From Henriciella sp. (GTDB lineage Bacteria; Pseudomonadota; Alphaproteobacteria; Caulobacterales; Hyphomonadaceae), in assembly GCA_013213785.1 (NCBI GenBank), contig JABSPZ010000006.1, forward strand, positions 186,001 through 250,000: a DNA stretch of 64,000 nt. Reading direction: 5' to 3'. This document shows positions 17,332 to 26,521 of this stretch, in pieces (the stretch's first letter is position 1; every line of letters begins with the position of its first letter). The translations under genes and the position numbers were made by a program. Below the pieces are notes generated by a model, which did not search any database, was not told where the DNA came from, and saw only the letters and a list, made by a program, of their open reading frames with translations.

Positions 17332-18242
17332 TCTCGCTTCGGACGCTTAGAACGCGCCCGAAACTTCTCAATCTCTTTTGATTTGTCGCGGTTCGGCTTT
17401 GCACCGCCGCGGCCAACAAAGCTGCGTCCCTTGCGGATCGACTTGCCGTCTTTATCGGTCACGCGCTTATGCTTCGGCGGCAGCGAGGCTGCGATCAGCG
17501 CGGCGCGCTCTTTGGCCTTTAGCAAGCGCCATTTTCCGAGTTCCAAGTTACCCATTTCCAAGGGGCCAATCCGGATCCGCTGAAGATCCACGACCCGCAG
17601 GCCAACCAAATCACACATCCGGCGGATCTGACGTTTGCGCCCCTCTTTCAGGATGAACCGAAGCGTTTGCCCTTCGAGCACCGTCACTTTTGCTGGCTTC
17701 AAGCGCCGTTCATCCAAACTCAATCCGTTGCGCAACAGCGTGAGCCGCCCCTCAGTGAGCTTGCCCTGGACCGTCACGAGATACTCTTTCTCGAGACTGT
17801 GCTGCGGACCGATAATCGCTTTGGCGAGAACACCATCATCAGACAACAGCAAAAGCCCATGGGAGTCCTGGTCCAACCGCCCAAGCGGCGCCAAGCTGGC
17901 ATCTTTCGCAGGCCCGCGCGTGCCGTCGGCGGCATTCGCTGTTTTCAGCAAGCGCACGGCCGGCACTTGGTCATCTTCCGGCTGCGCAGACACATAATCG
18001 ACCGGCTTGTTCAGCACTGCAGTGAATTTACTCGCGATCGCGCGCTGCGCCCGCTCAGCCAGTTTCAATATTTGGCCGGGCTCGATCTTATGGCCTGGAC
18101 GCTCGACAACCACATCATCGACGAGCACGCCGCCGGCCTCGATGAGGGCTTCGGCTTCGCGCCGGGAACACAGTCCAAGCTCCGCCATCCACTTGTTCAG
18201 ACGGACGGGAGCATTGCCGCGATATTGATGCTGATCAGCCAT
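17328..18242 (-). CDS. 23S rRNA pseudouridine synthase, RluB/RluE/RluF (RsuA) family
   Basis: 304 residues from the ATG at 18242 (an open frame to 18494 exists but lacks family sequence and would run into purQ). An S4 RNA-binding domain sits at about 14-60 ([20 protein letters not shown]), followed by the RsuA-type catalytic core with [17 protein letters not shown] and catalytic Asp124, then EKEYLVTV and [15 protein letters not shown]. The C-terminal 50 residues are very basic. Which uridine it modifies cannot be told; the organisation is closest to RluF. It is divergent from purQ with 112 bp between starts. Confidence 0.88.
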   Translation of the reverse strand: MADQHQYRGNAPVRLNKWMAELGLCSRREAEALIEAGGVLVDDVVVERPGHKIEPGQILKLAERAQRAIASKFTAVLNKPVDYVSAQPEDDQVPAVRLLKTANAADGTRGPAKDASLAPLGRLDQDSHGLLLLSDDGVLAKAIIGPQHSLEKEYLVTVQGKLTEGRLTLLRNGLSLDERRLKPAKVTVLEGQTLRFILKEGRKRQIRRMCDLVGLRVVDLQRIRIGPLEMGNLELGKWRLLKAKERAALIAASLPPKHKRVTDKDGKSIRKGRSFVGRGGAKPNRDKSKEIEKFRARSKRPKRD

Positions 18243-18354
18243 GGGCGTTCGTTTGACGCCGCAGAGGCTGAGCGTCAATCGAGAAATGCCAGATATGGAT
18301 ATTCCCTTTTGCCCCGACTCCCTGCTAAAGGCTGCGCCAAGCATAGGAGTGGCC

Positions 18355-19014
18355 ATGAAAACCGCTGTCATCGTCTTCCCGGGATCGAATTGCGATCGTG
18401 ATGCAGAGGTCGCCCTGCGCGCGGCCACAGGCCAAGACCCAGCGATGGTCTGGCACAAGGATGGAACCATCCCCGAAGGCACAGACCTCGTCATGGTGCC
18501 GGGCGGGTTTTCCTACGGCGATTACCTGCGCTGCGGCGCGGTTGCTGCGAACAGTCCTGTCATCTCTCAACTTCGCGCCCACGCGGAGCGCGGCGGATAT
18601 ATCCTTGGGGTTTGCAATGGCTTCCAAATTCTGTGCGAAACAGGTCTCTTGCCTGGCGCGCTGATCCGCAATGCCGGTCTCGAATTCGTCTGTCGTCCTG
18701 AAGTTTTGAAGATCGAGTCGACGAATACAGCCTTCACAAATGCCTATTCGGGCGGCGAGATCACCATTCCGATCGCTCACCATGACGGCAACTATGTCGC
18801 CGATGAGGACACACTGAACACGCTAGAGAGCGAAGGCCGCGTGGCGTTCCGTTATGTCGATAATCCAAACGGTTCGGCGCGCGATATTGCGGGCGTGATC
18901 AGCGAGAACGGACGCGTCCTCGGTATGATGCCTCACCCTGAACGCGCCATTGGCGACCATGAAGGCGGCACAGACGGCCGCGGCATGTTCGAAAGCCTGC
19001 TTTCGGCAGCTTAA
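18355..19014 (+). CDS. purQ: Phosphoribosylformylglycinamidine synthase, glutaminase subunit
   Basis: Supplies ammonia from glutamine to PurL for step four of purine synthesis. 219 residues from the ATG at 18355; the longer frame from 18241 is not family-like. The class-I amidotransferase triad is present: Cys87 in GVCNGFQ, His194 and Glu196 in [23 protein letters not shown] is the typical start. purL follows 47 bp later. The small subunit PurS, usually directly upstream, is missing: the space in front is only 112 bp and holds no such frame. Confidence 0.96.
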   Translation: MKTAVIVFPGSNCDRDAEVALRAATGQDPAMVWHKDGTIPEGTDLVMVPGGFSYGDYLRCGAVAANSPVISQLRAHAERGGYILGVCNGFQILCETGLLPGALIRNAGLEFVCRPEVLKIESTNTAFTNAYSGGEITIPIAHHDGNYVADEDTLNTLESEGRVAFRYVDNPNGSARDIAGVISENGRVLGMMPHPERAIGDHEGGTDGRGMFESLLSAA

Positions 19015-19061
19015 CTTTATCAATCTCGCAATCGACTCCAGAGACAGAGACCCAAAGCACC

Positions 19062-21338
19062 ATGACGGACACATCTGCGATCATCACCGCGATGCAGGCG
19101 GAACAAGACGAAACCTCTGCGAGTGAGCACGGGATCAATGCTGAGGAATGGGATCGGCTGATCTCTCGCCTCGGACGAAAGCCGAACCTCGTTGAGCTCG
19201 GCATCTACTCGGTGATGTGGTCAGAGCATTGCTCTTACAAGTCTTCGCGGCGGCACCTGTCTAAGTTCCCGACCAAGAACAAGCACGTCATCCAGGGCCC
19301 GGGTGAGAATGCGGGCGTGATCGATATTGGTGATGGCCAAGCGGCAATCTTCAAAATGGAGAGCCACAACCACCCATCTTACATCGAGCCTTATCAGGGT
19401 GCGGCGACAGGCGTTGGCGGCATTTTGCGCGACGTCTTTACGATGGGCGCGCGCCCGATCGCGCTTGTGAATGCGCTGCGCTTTGGTGATCCAAGCCACC
19501 CGAAAACACGCAGCCTGGTTGCGGGCGTTGTGGCTGGCATTGGCGGATACGGAAACTGTGTCGGCGTTCCGACCGTCGCCGGTGAGACCGAGTTCCATTC
19601 CGGCTATAATGGCAACATTCTGGTCAATGCGATGGCGGTTGGCCTCGCCGATCAGGACAAGATTTTCTATGCACGCGGCGCGACGCCTGGCAATCCTATC
19701 TTCTATGTCGGCTCGAAAACCGGCCGTGATGGCATCCATGGCGCGACGATGGCGTCGGCTGAATTCTCAGAAGGCGACGAAGACAACCGCCCGACCGTGC
19801 AGGTTGGTGACCCGTTCACAGAAAAACTGCTGATCGAAGCCTGTTTGGAGCTGATGGCCACAGACGCCATCCAGGCGATCCAGGATATGGGCGCAGCGGG
19901 CCTCACCTCCTCTTCCGTTGAGATGGCCGATAGCGGCGGTGAGAATGGCGAAGGCATCGGCGTCGAGATGGACTTGGACAAAGTCCCGCAACGCGAAACT
20001 GGTATGAGCGCCTATGAGATCATGCTGTCGGAGAGCCAAGAGCGCATGTTGATGGTGCTCTATTCGGACAAAATCGAACTCGCGAAACAGATCTTCGAAA
20101 AGTATGATCTCGACGCTGAAGTGATCGGCATGACCACCGATAGCGGTCGCATGGTCCTGAAACAGTTCGGCGAAACGGTTTGCGATATTCCTGTCGCTCC
20201 ACTTGCAGAAGACGCGCCGAACTATGATCGCCCTTGGGTGGAGCCCAAGAAACGCGCCCCGCTCGATATGGAATCAATCCCCGAGCCAGAAGACTATGGC
20301 GAAGTGCTCCTCAAGCTCATGTCCTGCCCGGATATGGCGAGCAAACGCTGGATTTGGGAACAATACGATCGCCACGTCATGGGCGACACGATCGATAGCT
20401 CACAGTCGCAAGGCAATGCCGCCATCGTGCGCATTCACGGCACCAATAAAGCACTCGCCATCACCTCAGATTGCACCCCGCGCTATGTCGCTGCTGACCC
20501 TTATGAAGGCGGCAAGCAAATTGTTGCGGAGGCCTATCGTAATCTCTCCGCCGTTGGCGCGAAGCCGATTGCGATCACGGACAATCTGAATTTCGGCAAT
20601 CCGGAAAAGCCCGAGACCATGGGCTATATCGTGAAAGCGATTGAAGGCATGGCCGAAGCGTGCGGCACGCTCGATTTCCCAGTCGTGTCCGGCAATGTCA
20701 GCCTGTACAACGAGACCGATGGCATCGCGATTCCGCCAACCCCGGTCGTTGGTGGCGTTGGCTTGATTGAGGACTTGGATAAGGTTGCGACGCTGAAAGG
20801 TGCTCAGCCTGGCGACGCACTCATCCTGATCGGCGAAACCAAAGGCCATTTGGGCGCTTCGCTCTATGCCCGCGAGATTTTGGGACTCGACGGCGACGAC
20901 GCCGGACCTCCGCCGCCCGTTGACCTGGAAACCGAGAAAAAGAACGCTGACTTTGTGCGCGAGCTGGTTGAACGCGGACTGGTCAATGCTGTGCACGATG
21001 TCAGCGACGGCGGAATTGCGTGTGCGGCTACGGAGATCGCATTGGCGAGTGGCACCGGAGTGATCTTCGACCCCTCCGTGAACGATAAGCTTAACACTAC
21101 GGCTTGGCTGTTTGGTGAAGACTCGGGTCGAACGCTGCTGGCAGTCGCTGGTGATAAGACTGCGGAATATGTTGTCATGGCGTCGGAGGCAGGCGTCGAC
21201 CTAGAAATCGTTGGCCAGTGTAATAAGGCTGCTGCCAAAGATCTCATAATATTGGGAACTTATGGTTCTTTAAGATTATCCGACCTACGTAGCGCCCATG
21301 AGGACTGGCTCCCAACGTATATGAGCAAAATGGATTAA
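19062..21338 (+). CDS. purL: Phosphoribosylformylglycinamidine synthase subunit PurL (small type)
   Basis: The ATP-dependent synthetase subunit that converts FGAR to FGAM together with PurQ and PurS. 758 residues is the length of the small, PurS-requiring form, not of the 1300-residue fused form of E. coli. Visible motifs include [51 protein letters not shown] and the second AIRS repeat with [11 protein letters not shown] and [10 protein letters not shown]. It lies directly behind purQ. It ends 20 bp before the convergent monooxygenase gene. Confidence 0.97.
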   Translation: MTDTSAIITAMQAEQDETSASEHGINAEEWDRLISRLGRKPNLVELGIYSVMWSEHCSYKSSRRHLSKFPTKNKHVIQGPGENAGVIDIGDGQAAIFKMESHNHPSYIEPYQGAATGVGGILRDVFTMGARPIALVNALRFGDPSHPKTRSLVAGVVAGIGGYGNCVGVPTVAGETEFHSGYNGNILVNAMAVGLADQDKIFYARGATPGNPIFYVGSKTGRDGIHGATMASAEFSEGDEDNRPTVQVGDPFTEKLLIEACLELMATDAIQAIQDMGAAGLTSSSVEMADSGGENGEGIGVEMDLDKVPQRETGMSAYEIMLSESQERMLMVLYSDKIELAKQIFEKYDLDAEVIGMTTDSGRMVLKQFGETVCDIPVAPLAEDAPNYDRPWVEPKKRAPLDMESIPEPEDYGEVLLKLMSCPDMASKRWIWEQYDRHVMGDTIDSSQSQGNAAIVRIHGTNKALAITSDCTPRYVAADPYEGGKQIVAEAYRNLSAVGAKPIAITDNLNFGNPEKPETMGYIVKAIEGMAEACGTLDFPVVSGNVSLYNETDGIAIPPTPVVGGVGLIEDLDKVATLKGAQPGDALILIGETKGHLGASLYAREILGLDGDDAGPPPPVDLETEKKNADFVRELVERGLVNAVHDVSDGGIACAATEIALASGTGVIFDPSVNDKLNTTAWLFGEDSGRTLLAVAGDKTAEYVVMASEAGVDLEIVGQCNKAAAKDLIILGTYGSLRLSDLRSAHEDWLPTYMSKMD

Positions 21339-21358
21339 GGCGCAGCGGGCAACTTCGC

Positions 21359-22822
21359 CTAAATCAGCTCATAATCCTCAAGCTTCACCTCCGCCACGGC
21401 GGCAGCATAGTCGCGCGTGTGTGAAGACCAGTTCTGAGTGATTTTGCCATGCTCGTTCTTGTACCAGCTATTGCAGGCCGGATCCGCCCATACAGTTTTG
21501 GCGAGATCGTCTTGAACCTGCGCATTAAACCGGTCCTGTGCCGCTTTGGTCGGGACCATAGCCGCTTTGCCGGTCTCGCCGAGCCCATCAAGAGCTTTCA
21601 CCGCATATTCGACCTGGCGTTCGAGCATGAACGTAATCGCGTTGTGGCCGAGATTGGTGTTTGGGCCATAAAGCACGAATAGGTTCGGGAAGTCGGCGAC
21701 CGTGATTCCCAGATAGGCTTCTGGATAGTCCTTCCAAACGTCGTTCAGGTGTTTCTCGCCGCGGCCTTGCACATCGACAGACCAGCGCCAGCCGGTCGTC
21801 TCAAATCCGGTCGCAAACGCGATCACATCAAGCTCGTGATGACCATCGACTGTTTTGATCCCCGTTGCGTCGATTGTTTCAATGCCTGCTGTTTCAAGCG
21901 TGACATTGTCCTTCATCAGGGCAGGAAAATAGTCATCTGAGATCAAAATACGGCGGCACCCAATCGGATAGTCTGGTGTGAGCTTTGCTCTGAGAGATGC
22001 GTCGGGAACCTGAGCTTCCATATGATTGACTGCGATCTGGTTATAGGCGGCGCGGCCTTCTGGCGTCCATTTGAACGCCTGCCAGAAAAACTCGTCGGCT
22101 TGCTCATAGATGATCTCGCGGTTCATCGCGCCGAGCTTCATCGCAAGCTCTGGATTGGTGCCGAGCAGCGCACCTTCTTGAGCGCTCATCGCAACGTCGC
22201 GGCGCGGGATCACCCAGTTCGGACTGCGTTGGAACACGACGAGCTCACCCGCGTCTTCGGCGAGCTCAGGAATGATCTGCACGGCGCTGGCGGCGCACCC
22301 AATGATGCCGACGCGTTTGCCTTTCATTGGGATGGAATGATCCCACTGCGCGGAATGCGTAATCGCGCCCTGGAAGTTTTCCTTGCCCGAAATGGCTGGC
22401 CAATTTGGGCGGTTCAGCTGACCAAGCGCGCCAATCACGGCGTCGCCCTCATAACTCGCGCCGCTTGCCGTTGTGACGGTCCATTTCTTAGAGGCCTCGT
22501 CCCAAACCGCGCTTGTGGCTTCGTCATCAAGCTTCACATTCGGACGTAGCTGATAGCGATCTGTAATCTCATCGGCATAGGCTTGGATCTCTGCGCCTTG
22601 CGGATAGGCGCGGCTCCAATTCACACTCTGCGCGAAACTGAACTGGTAGAGCGCCACTGGAACGTCACAGGCGACACCCGGATAAGTGTTCTGCGCCCAG
22701 GTCCCGCCAACACGATCCAGCTTCTCAACGATCGTAAAACTGTGCCCGGCCTCTTGCAGCTTTATTGCGGCGCATAGGCCGCCCAGACCGGCTCCAATGA
22801 TGATGACGTGCTTCCCCGCCAT
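21359..22822 (-). CDS. Flavin monooxygenase, Baeyer-Villiger type
   Basis: 487 residues with two Rossmann domains: FAD at GAGLGGLCAAI (10-20) and NADPH at VGIIGCAASA (171-180). The Baeyer-Villiger signature FxGxxxHxxxW-D is intact at 150-161 (FQGAITHSAQWD), so ketone-to-ester oxidation using NADPH and oxygen is likely. Substrate unknown; cyclic or long-chain ketones are usual. A clear GGAGGAAA ribosome binding site precedes the ATG at 22822. It stands between purL and pheA without an obvious pathway partner; epoxide and alpha/beta hydrolases encoded at 38-43 kb could be functionally related. Confidence 0.9.
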   Translation of the reverse strand: MAGKHVIIIGAGLGGLCAAIKLQEAGHSFTIVEKLDRVGGTWAQNTYPGVACDVPVALYQFSFAQSVNWSRAYPQGAEIQAYADEITDRYQLRPNVKLDDEATSAVWDEASKKWTVTTASGASYEGDAVIGALGQLNRPNWPAISGKENFQGAITHSAQWDHSIPMKGKRVGIIGCAASAVQIIPELAEDAGELVVFQRSPNWVIPRRDVAMSAQEGALLGTNPELAMKLGAMNREIIYEQADEFFWQAFKWTPEGRAAYNQIAVNHMEAQVPDASLRAKLTPDYPIGCRRILISDDYFPALMKDNVTLETAGIETIDATGIKTVDGHHELDVIAFATGFETTGWRWSVDVQGRGEKHLNDVWKDYPEAYLGITVADFPNLFVLYGPNTNLGHNAITFMLERQVEYAVKALDGLGETGKAAMVPTKAAQDRFNAQVQDDLAKTVWADPACNSWYKNEHGKITQNWSSHTRDYAAAVAEVKLEDYELI

Positions 22823-22912
22823 AGCGCTTTCCTCCAGTGTCTGTTTGTTTTTCAGACAGGATGGCGAAACCTCTCGCTAAGGCAAGGGTCACGCGAGGGG
22901 ACTTGCGATGGG

Positions 22913-23773
22913 TTAGGGACGCCGCGATTGTATCTCTTCACGCGCCGGGTTTCGCGGGTAGACCCCGAGAATCTTGAGCGAGTTTGAGAAGAATCCCAAT
23001 TCCTCGAGCGCCAATTGCACCCGTCGTTCATCTGGATGGCCTTCAATTTCAGCATAGAATTGCGAGGCACTGAATGAACCTTCAATCTGATAGCTTTCAA
23101 GCTTCGTCATGTTCACGCCATTCGTCGCGAAGCCGCCAAGCGCTTTGTAGAGCGAGGATGGGATGTTGCGAACTTGGAACAGAAACGCGGTCATGGCCTG
23201 ACCATCATCTGGGCCGATATCGACAGGGTCTGGCGACATGATCACGAACCGGGTCGTGTTATGCGCTGCGTCTTCAATATCGTGCGCAAGGATTTCGAGG
23301 CCGTACTCTTCTGCCGCGAGCGCCGGCGCGAGGGCGCAAGCTTTAGGGTCCCCGCGCTCAGCAACCTGCCGGGCAGCCCCTGCTGTATCGGCAGCGGTAT
23401 GTGCTTGAATCCCATGATCGCGAAGGAAGTTCCGGCACTGGCCCAGCGCCATAACATGACTATAGGCACGCTCGATATCGTCGAGTTTCGCGCCTTTCAG
23501 GGCCATCAACTGAAAGCGAATGCGCATCAGGTGCTCGCCGATCATATGCAGGCTCGTCGATGGCAGCAGATGGTGGATATCGCCGACGCGCCCAGCGATC
23601 GTGTTTTCAACCGGAATCATCGCCAACTGTGCGTCCCCGCATTCGACCATTGCGATGACGTCTTCAAACGTGCGGCAAGCGATCGGTTCGTAATCGGGAT
23701 AGACATCAAGGCACGCAATATGAGAATTCGCGCCGCGCTCTCCTTGATAGGCGATCTTTTTTTGAGCCATCAT
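22913..23773 (-). CDS. pheA: Prephenate dehydratase
   Basis: Decarboxylates and dehydrates prephenate to phenylpyruvate in phenylalanine synthesis. 286 residues from the ATG at 23773, which has GGAGAG six bases upstream; a frame reaching 24043 is not family-like. The PDT domain includes AYQGERGANSH near the start, the MIPVENTIAGRV loop and the catalytic HNTTRFVIM segment. An ACT domain follows, with the phenylalanine-binding ESYQIEGSF-type motif, so feedback inhibition by Phe is expected. No chorismate mutase domain is fused. The cytochrome gene diverges from it, sharing a 184 bp spacer. Confidence 0.95.
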   Translation of the reverse strand: MMAQKKIAYQGERGANSHIACLDVYPDYEPIACRTFEDVIAMVECGDAQLAMIPVENTIAGRVGDIHHLLPSTSLHMIGEHLMRIRFQLMALKGAKLDDIERAYSHVMALGQCRNFLRDHGIQAHTAADTAGAARQVAERGDPKACALAPALAAEEYGLEILAHDIEDAAHNTTRFVIMSPDPVDIGPDDGQAMTAFLFQVRNIPSSLYKALGGFATNGVNMTKLESYQIEGSFSASQFYAEIEGHPDERRVQLALEELGFFSNSLKILGVYPRNPAREEIQSRRP

Positions 23774-23957
23774 CTGCTCTCCACTTGACGCAAGACCCCT
23801 ATTTGCCAACCGCATCGGCATAAAGATCTTGGTAACAGACCTGCGCGGTTTCGCCGCTGAATCAGGTAACGCGCGATCTGCCACATCTGTATATATTGAT
23901 TGCGAACGCATAGCGTGCCAGAAGGCGCGCGCAAGACTGGAATATGAGGGATCACCT

Positions 23958-24899
23958 ATGGGCGAACTCGGACTGAACAAGATTTTCGGGGCACTCTTGG
24001 CTGTAGGCCTTGTGGTTCTTGGCCTGAAAGAGGTTTCAACCATCGTATTTGGCGGCGGTCACCACCACCATAAAGAATACGAATCACTGAATAAGTGGGC
24101 CGAATCAAACTTCAAAGGCTACCGTGTAGATATCGCTGAAACAGGCGGTGTCGGCGCAGTTCTCGAAGAAATTTACGACCTTGGCGCGCTTTTGGTCGGC
24201 GCAGACCTCGCCCGCGGCGAGCGCAGCTTCAAAGCAAAATGCGCTTCATGCCACACGATTGATGAGGGCGGCTCGAACGGCACAGGTCCAAACCTGTACG
24301 CAACAATGGGCGCTGCGAAGCAGAGCCATTCGGGCTTCAGTTATTCAGGCGCACTCGGAAACACCGAAGGTGACTGGTCTTGGGAAAGCATGGATGCGTG
24401 GCTTGAGAACCCATCAAGCTATGCCCGCGGCACAAGCATGGCCTTTGCAGGCCTGAAGCGCGACGATGAGCGCGCAGCTGTCCTAGCTTACCTGGCATCT
24501 TACAGCCCTGACGCACCGCCAGCGCCAGAGCCGCTTCCAGAAGTGGCCGAAGAAGGCGATGCTGAAGAGGCCGCCGGTGATCTCGCTGAAACAGATGAGA
24601 CCGCCATCGAAGGCGCAGCAGACACAGCAGGCGATGCGGCGGAAGCCGCAGAAGCTGCGGCTGACGAAGCGATTGAAGAGGCTGCTGATCAAGGCACTGC
24701 CGCGATTGCAGAAGCGACTGTAGCTGCAGAAGAGACCGTTTCTGATCTGACCGAAGCGGCCACCGAAACAGCGACTGACGCCGCCACTGACGTCGTAGAA
24801 ACCGTAACCGAAACCGTCGAAGACACGGTTACCGAAGCAGCCGATGCAGCTGAGGACACGGTTGAAGAAACAGTCGAAGAGGCTACCGACGAGGAGTAA
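23958..24899 (+). CDS. Membrane-anchored cytochrome c with long Ala/Glu-rich tail
   Basis: 313 residues. An uncleaved membrane anchor (8-31) leads to a histidine run (HHHH, 35-38), then a class-I cytochrome c domain with the heme site CASCH (95-99) and Met161 as the likely sixth ligand in GTSMAFAGL. It resembles CycM/c552-type carriers that feed cytochrome oxidase. After residue 190 come over 120 residues made almost only of Ala, Glu, Thr, Asp and Val in amphipathic repeats, like LEA or apolipoprotein helices. The start has GAGGG in front. The last 17 bp overlap the convergent NlpC/P60 gene. Confidence 0.9.
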   Translation: MGELGLNKIFGALLAVGLVVLGLKEVSTIVFGGGHHHHKEYESLNKWAESNFKGYRVDIAETGGVGAVLEEIYDLGALLVGADLARGERSFKAKCASCHTIDEGGSNGTGPNLYATMGAAKQSHSGFSYSGALGNTEGDWSWESMDAWLENPSSYARGTSMAFAGLKRDDERAAVLAYLASYSPDAPPAPEPLPEVAEEGDAEEAAGDLAETDETAIEGAADTAGDAAEAAEAAADEAIEEAADQGTAAIAEATVAAEETVSDLTEAATETATDAATDVVETVTETVEDTVTEAADAAEDTVEETVEEATDEE

Positions 24900-25740
24900 G
24901 CCAGTCCGGCTCCACACCTCGACATTTAGAAATATCAACGCGGCGAGCCTCTAACGGCTCGCCGTATTCATTTGCGATCCGCTCAATTGCTGGCGCCAAC
25001 GGCTCAACCATGGTCGTCATGAAGGTTCCATTGGCGTGAAGCAATGTATCGGAATCCACCAGCAGACCGACATGACCTTTCCAAAAGATCAGGTCGCCCC
25101 GTTGTAGAGTACCGAGCTGATCCCATCCTGCTACAGGGTCCCCCAACCAGGCTTGCTGCATATCGCTATCGCGCGGACAAGACACACCGCAGGCTCCAAA
25201 AGCAATTTGGACGAGGCCTGAGCAATCAATCCCCAAACAATCGCGGCCGCCCCAAAGATAGGGTGTTCCTAAGAATCTCATCGCGACCGCAATCGGGTCG
25301 TCTTCGACCGTATCGGCGTTCGCCAATAGATGATCGACAATCCACCCCGCTCGATCAAACCGCAAATAGCGGCCCTCTCTCTCACCTGTGGCTGAAAGTT
25401 TAGCACCAACGCCAAAAGTGAAATGTGGCGCTGCTGTAATCTTCGGATCCGCGTAAGTGTGCGCGCGCCCCGCTTGGACGAGGTGCGTAACATCTAAAAC
25501 TGGCGCTGAGAGCGCTTCCATGAGCACCCAACCGACATATCGGTCTGCCTCACTTTGCACGAGACCGAACTCGCCTTCCTCATGATGGAGGACAACCGTC
25601 TCACCATGTAGAACTTGGCTGATTTGTGTGCCGCCTGGGGTTGGTGTTTTCCGCATTGCTGCGACACCCGCATTGACCTGCATACGTTCACCAGACCCGC
25701 CCTCTGGCAAAGTCAGTCTTTGATCATCGAATGACAGCAC
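24883..25740 (-). CDS. NlpC/P60 family peptidoglycan endopeptidase with SH3-like domains
   Basis: Cleaves D-Glu to diamino acid bonds in cell-wall peptides. 285 residues: two SH3b-like segments (about 20-75 and 80-135) and a C-terminal NlpC/P60 domain with catalytic Cys173 in GIDCSGLVQ, His223 in KGHVGLL and His235 in LLHANG. The arrangement is like the YkfC/DPP-VI type enzymes that degrade recycled muropeptides. No signal peptide is seen, which fits a cytoplasmic recycling role. It starts with GTG at 25740 behind GGAGATAAG. Confidence 0.9.
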   Translation of the reverse strand: MLSFDDQRLTLPEGGSGERMQVNAGVAAMRKTPTPGGTQISQVLHGETVVLHHEEGEFGLVQSEADRYVGWVLMEALSAPVLDVTHLVQAGRAHTYADPKITAAPHFTFGVGAKLSATGEREGRYLRFDRAGWIVDHLLANADTVEDDPIAVAMRFLGTPYLWGGRDCLGIDCSGLVQIAFGACGVSCPRDSDMQQAWLGDPVAGWDQLGTLQRGDLIFWKGHVGLLVDSDTLLHANGTFMTTMVEPLAPAIERIANEYGEPLEARRVDISKCRGVEPDWLTPRR

Positions 25741-25795
25741 AGCTTATCTCCAACCGTTCCGAGTTAGAGATATAGACTGAAAACCAAGGAAATGT

Positions 25796-26176
25796 TTAGG
25801 CGACAGCGCGGCCCATTTCGGACGCCTGGTCAGCTGCGATTTCACCCGCTTCGGCAGCTTGGATCTGCCCGCCAAACGCCCGCAACCAATCCATGCCCTT
25901 TGTTGTGCGCTCGATATGCACACTGCGTAGGTCGTTCTCATCAGGGATGCGTTTGATCAGACCATTGCGTTCAAGAACGTCGAGCGCGCGCGTTACAGCA
26001 GGCTTAGCAATATTGAGGTGACCAGAGAGGCCTCGCACCGTATGCGGCCCTGGGGTCAACGCAACGGTCATTAGAACGGCTTGCTGCCGAGCCGTCATAT
26101 CGGACTCATCAGACCGCACATAAGCCGTCAAAGCACAACGCCAGAGATCTAGAGCCTGCCTTTGTGTCATCGCCAT
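25796..26176 (-). CDS. MarR family transcriptional regulator
   Basis: 126 residues with a winged helix: SGHLNIAKPAVTRALDVLERNGLIKRIPDENDLRSVHIERT, a typical MarR recognition helix and wing with the D-x-R pair at the wing tip. It is shorter than most MarR proteins and its C-terminal dimerisation helix is reduced. It is in the same direction as the NlpC/P60 gene, 55 bp upstream of it, and may control it or itself. The ligand is unknown. Confidence 0.85.
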   Translation of the reverse strand: MAMTQRQALDLWRCALTAYVRSDESDMTARQQAVLMTVALTPGPHTVRGLSGHLNIAKPAVTRALDVLERNGLIKRIPDENDLRSVHIERTTKGMDWLRAFGGQIQAAEAGEIAADQASEMGRAVA

Positions 26177-26269
26177 TTTCGCTCACCCTATTTCGTTTGA
26201 TAAGCGAATCAGAATCCGATTTGCGACTCGCGTAAAGAGTCCAGCGATTTTTATTTTGTTGTCGAACTG

Positions 26270-26491
26270 TTACGCGAAATTCTTCGCGTGTTTGCTCGCG
26301 CGACCGGTGACTCGCTTGCGCCAAATACGAAAACTGTTTGGCTTTAGCTCACGGCGCATAATCGCAATGACTTGCTTTTCAGCGAGCCCTGTCTGCGCCT
26401 GAATCGCATCAAACGAAGTTTCATCATCCCACGCCATTTCGATGATGGCACTAATGTCTGGATCAATCGGTGTTTGCATGGGGCAGGACAT
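26270..26491 (-). CDS. DUF2805/TIGR03643 small protein
   Basis: 73 residues. The sequence IIEMAWDDETSFDAIQAQ, GLAEKQVIAIMRRELKPNSF and RIWRKRVTGRASKHAK matches the TIGR03643 family, small helix-turn-helix-like proteins of unknown function found in many Proteobacteria and plants. The C-terminus is basic and may bind nucleic acid. The start at 26491 is taken; Met5 at 26479 is an alternative. It stands 30 bp behind serA in the same direction and could be its co-transcribed neighbour. Confidence 0.82.
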   Translation of the reverse strand: MSCPMQTPIDPDISAIIEMAWDDETSFDAIQAQTGLAEKQVIAIMRRELKPNSFRIWRKRVTGRASKHAKNFA

Positions 26492-26521
26492 AGACCGCCT
26501 GCCCCGAAAACAAGGTCAGCT

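Noticed and set aside
24483-24938. Minus-strand frames full of Ser/Val or Cys/Phe opposite the cytochrome tail
   Set aside because: Composition is the direct reverse reading of the Ala/Glu/Thr repeat; no start signal or domain.
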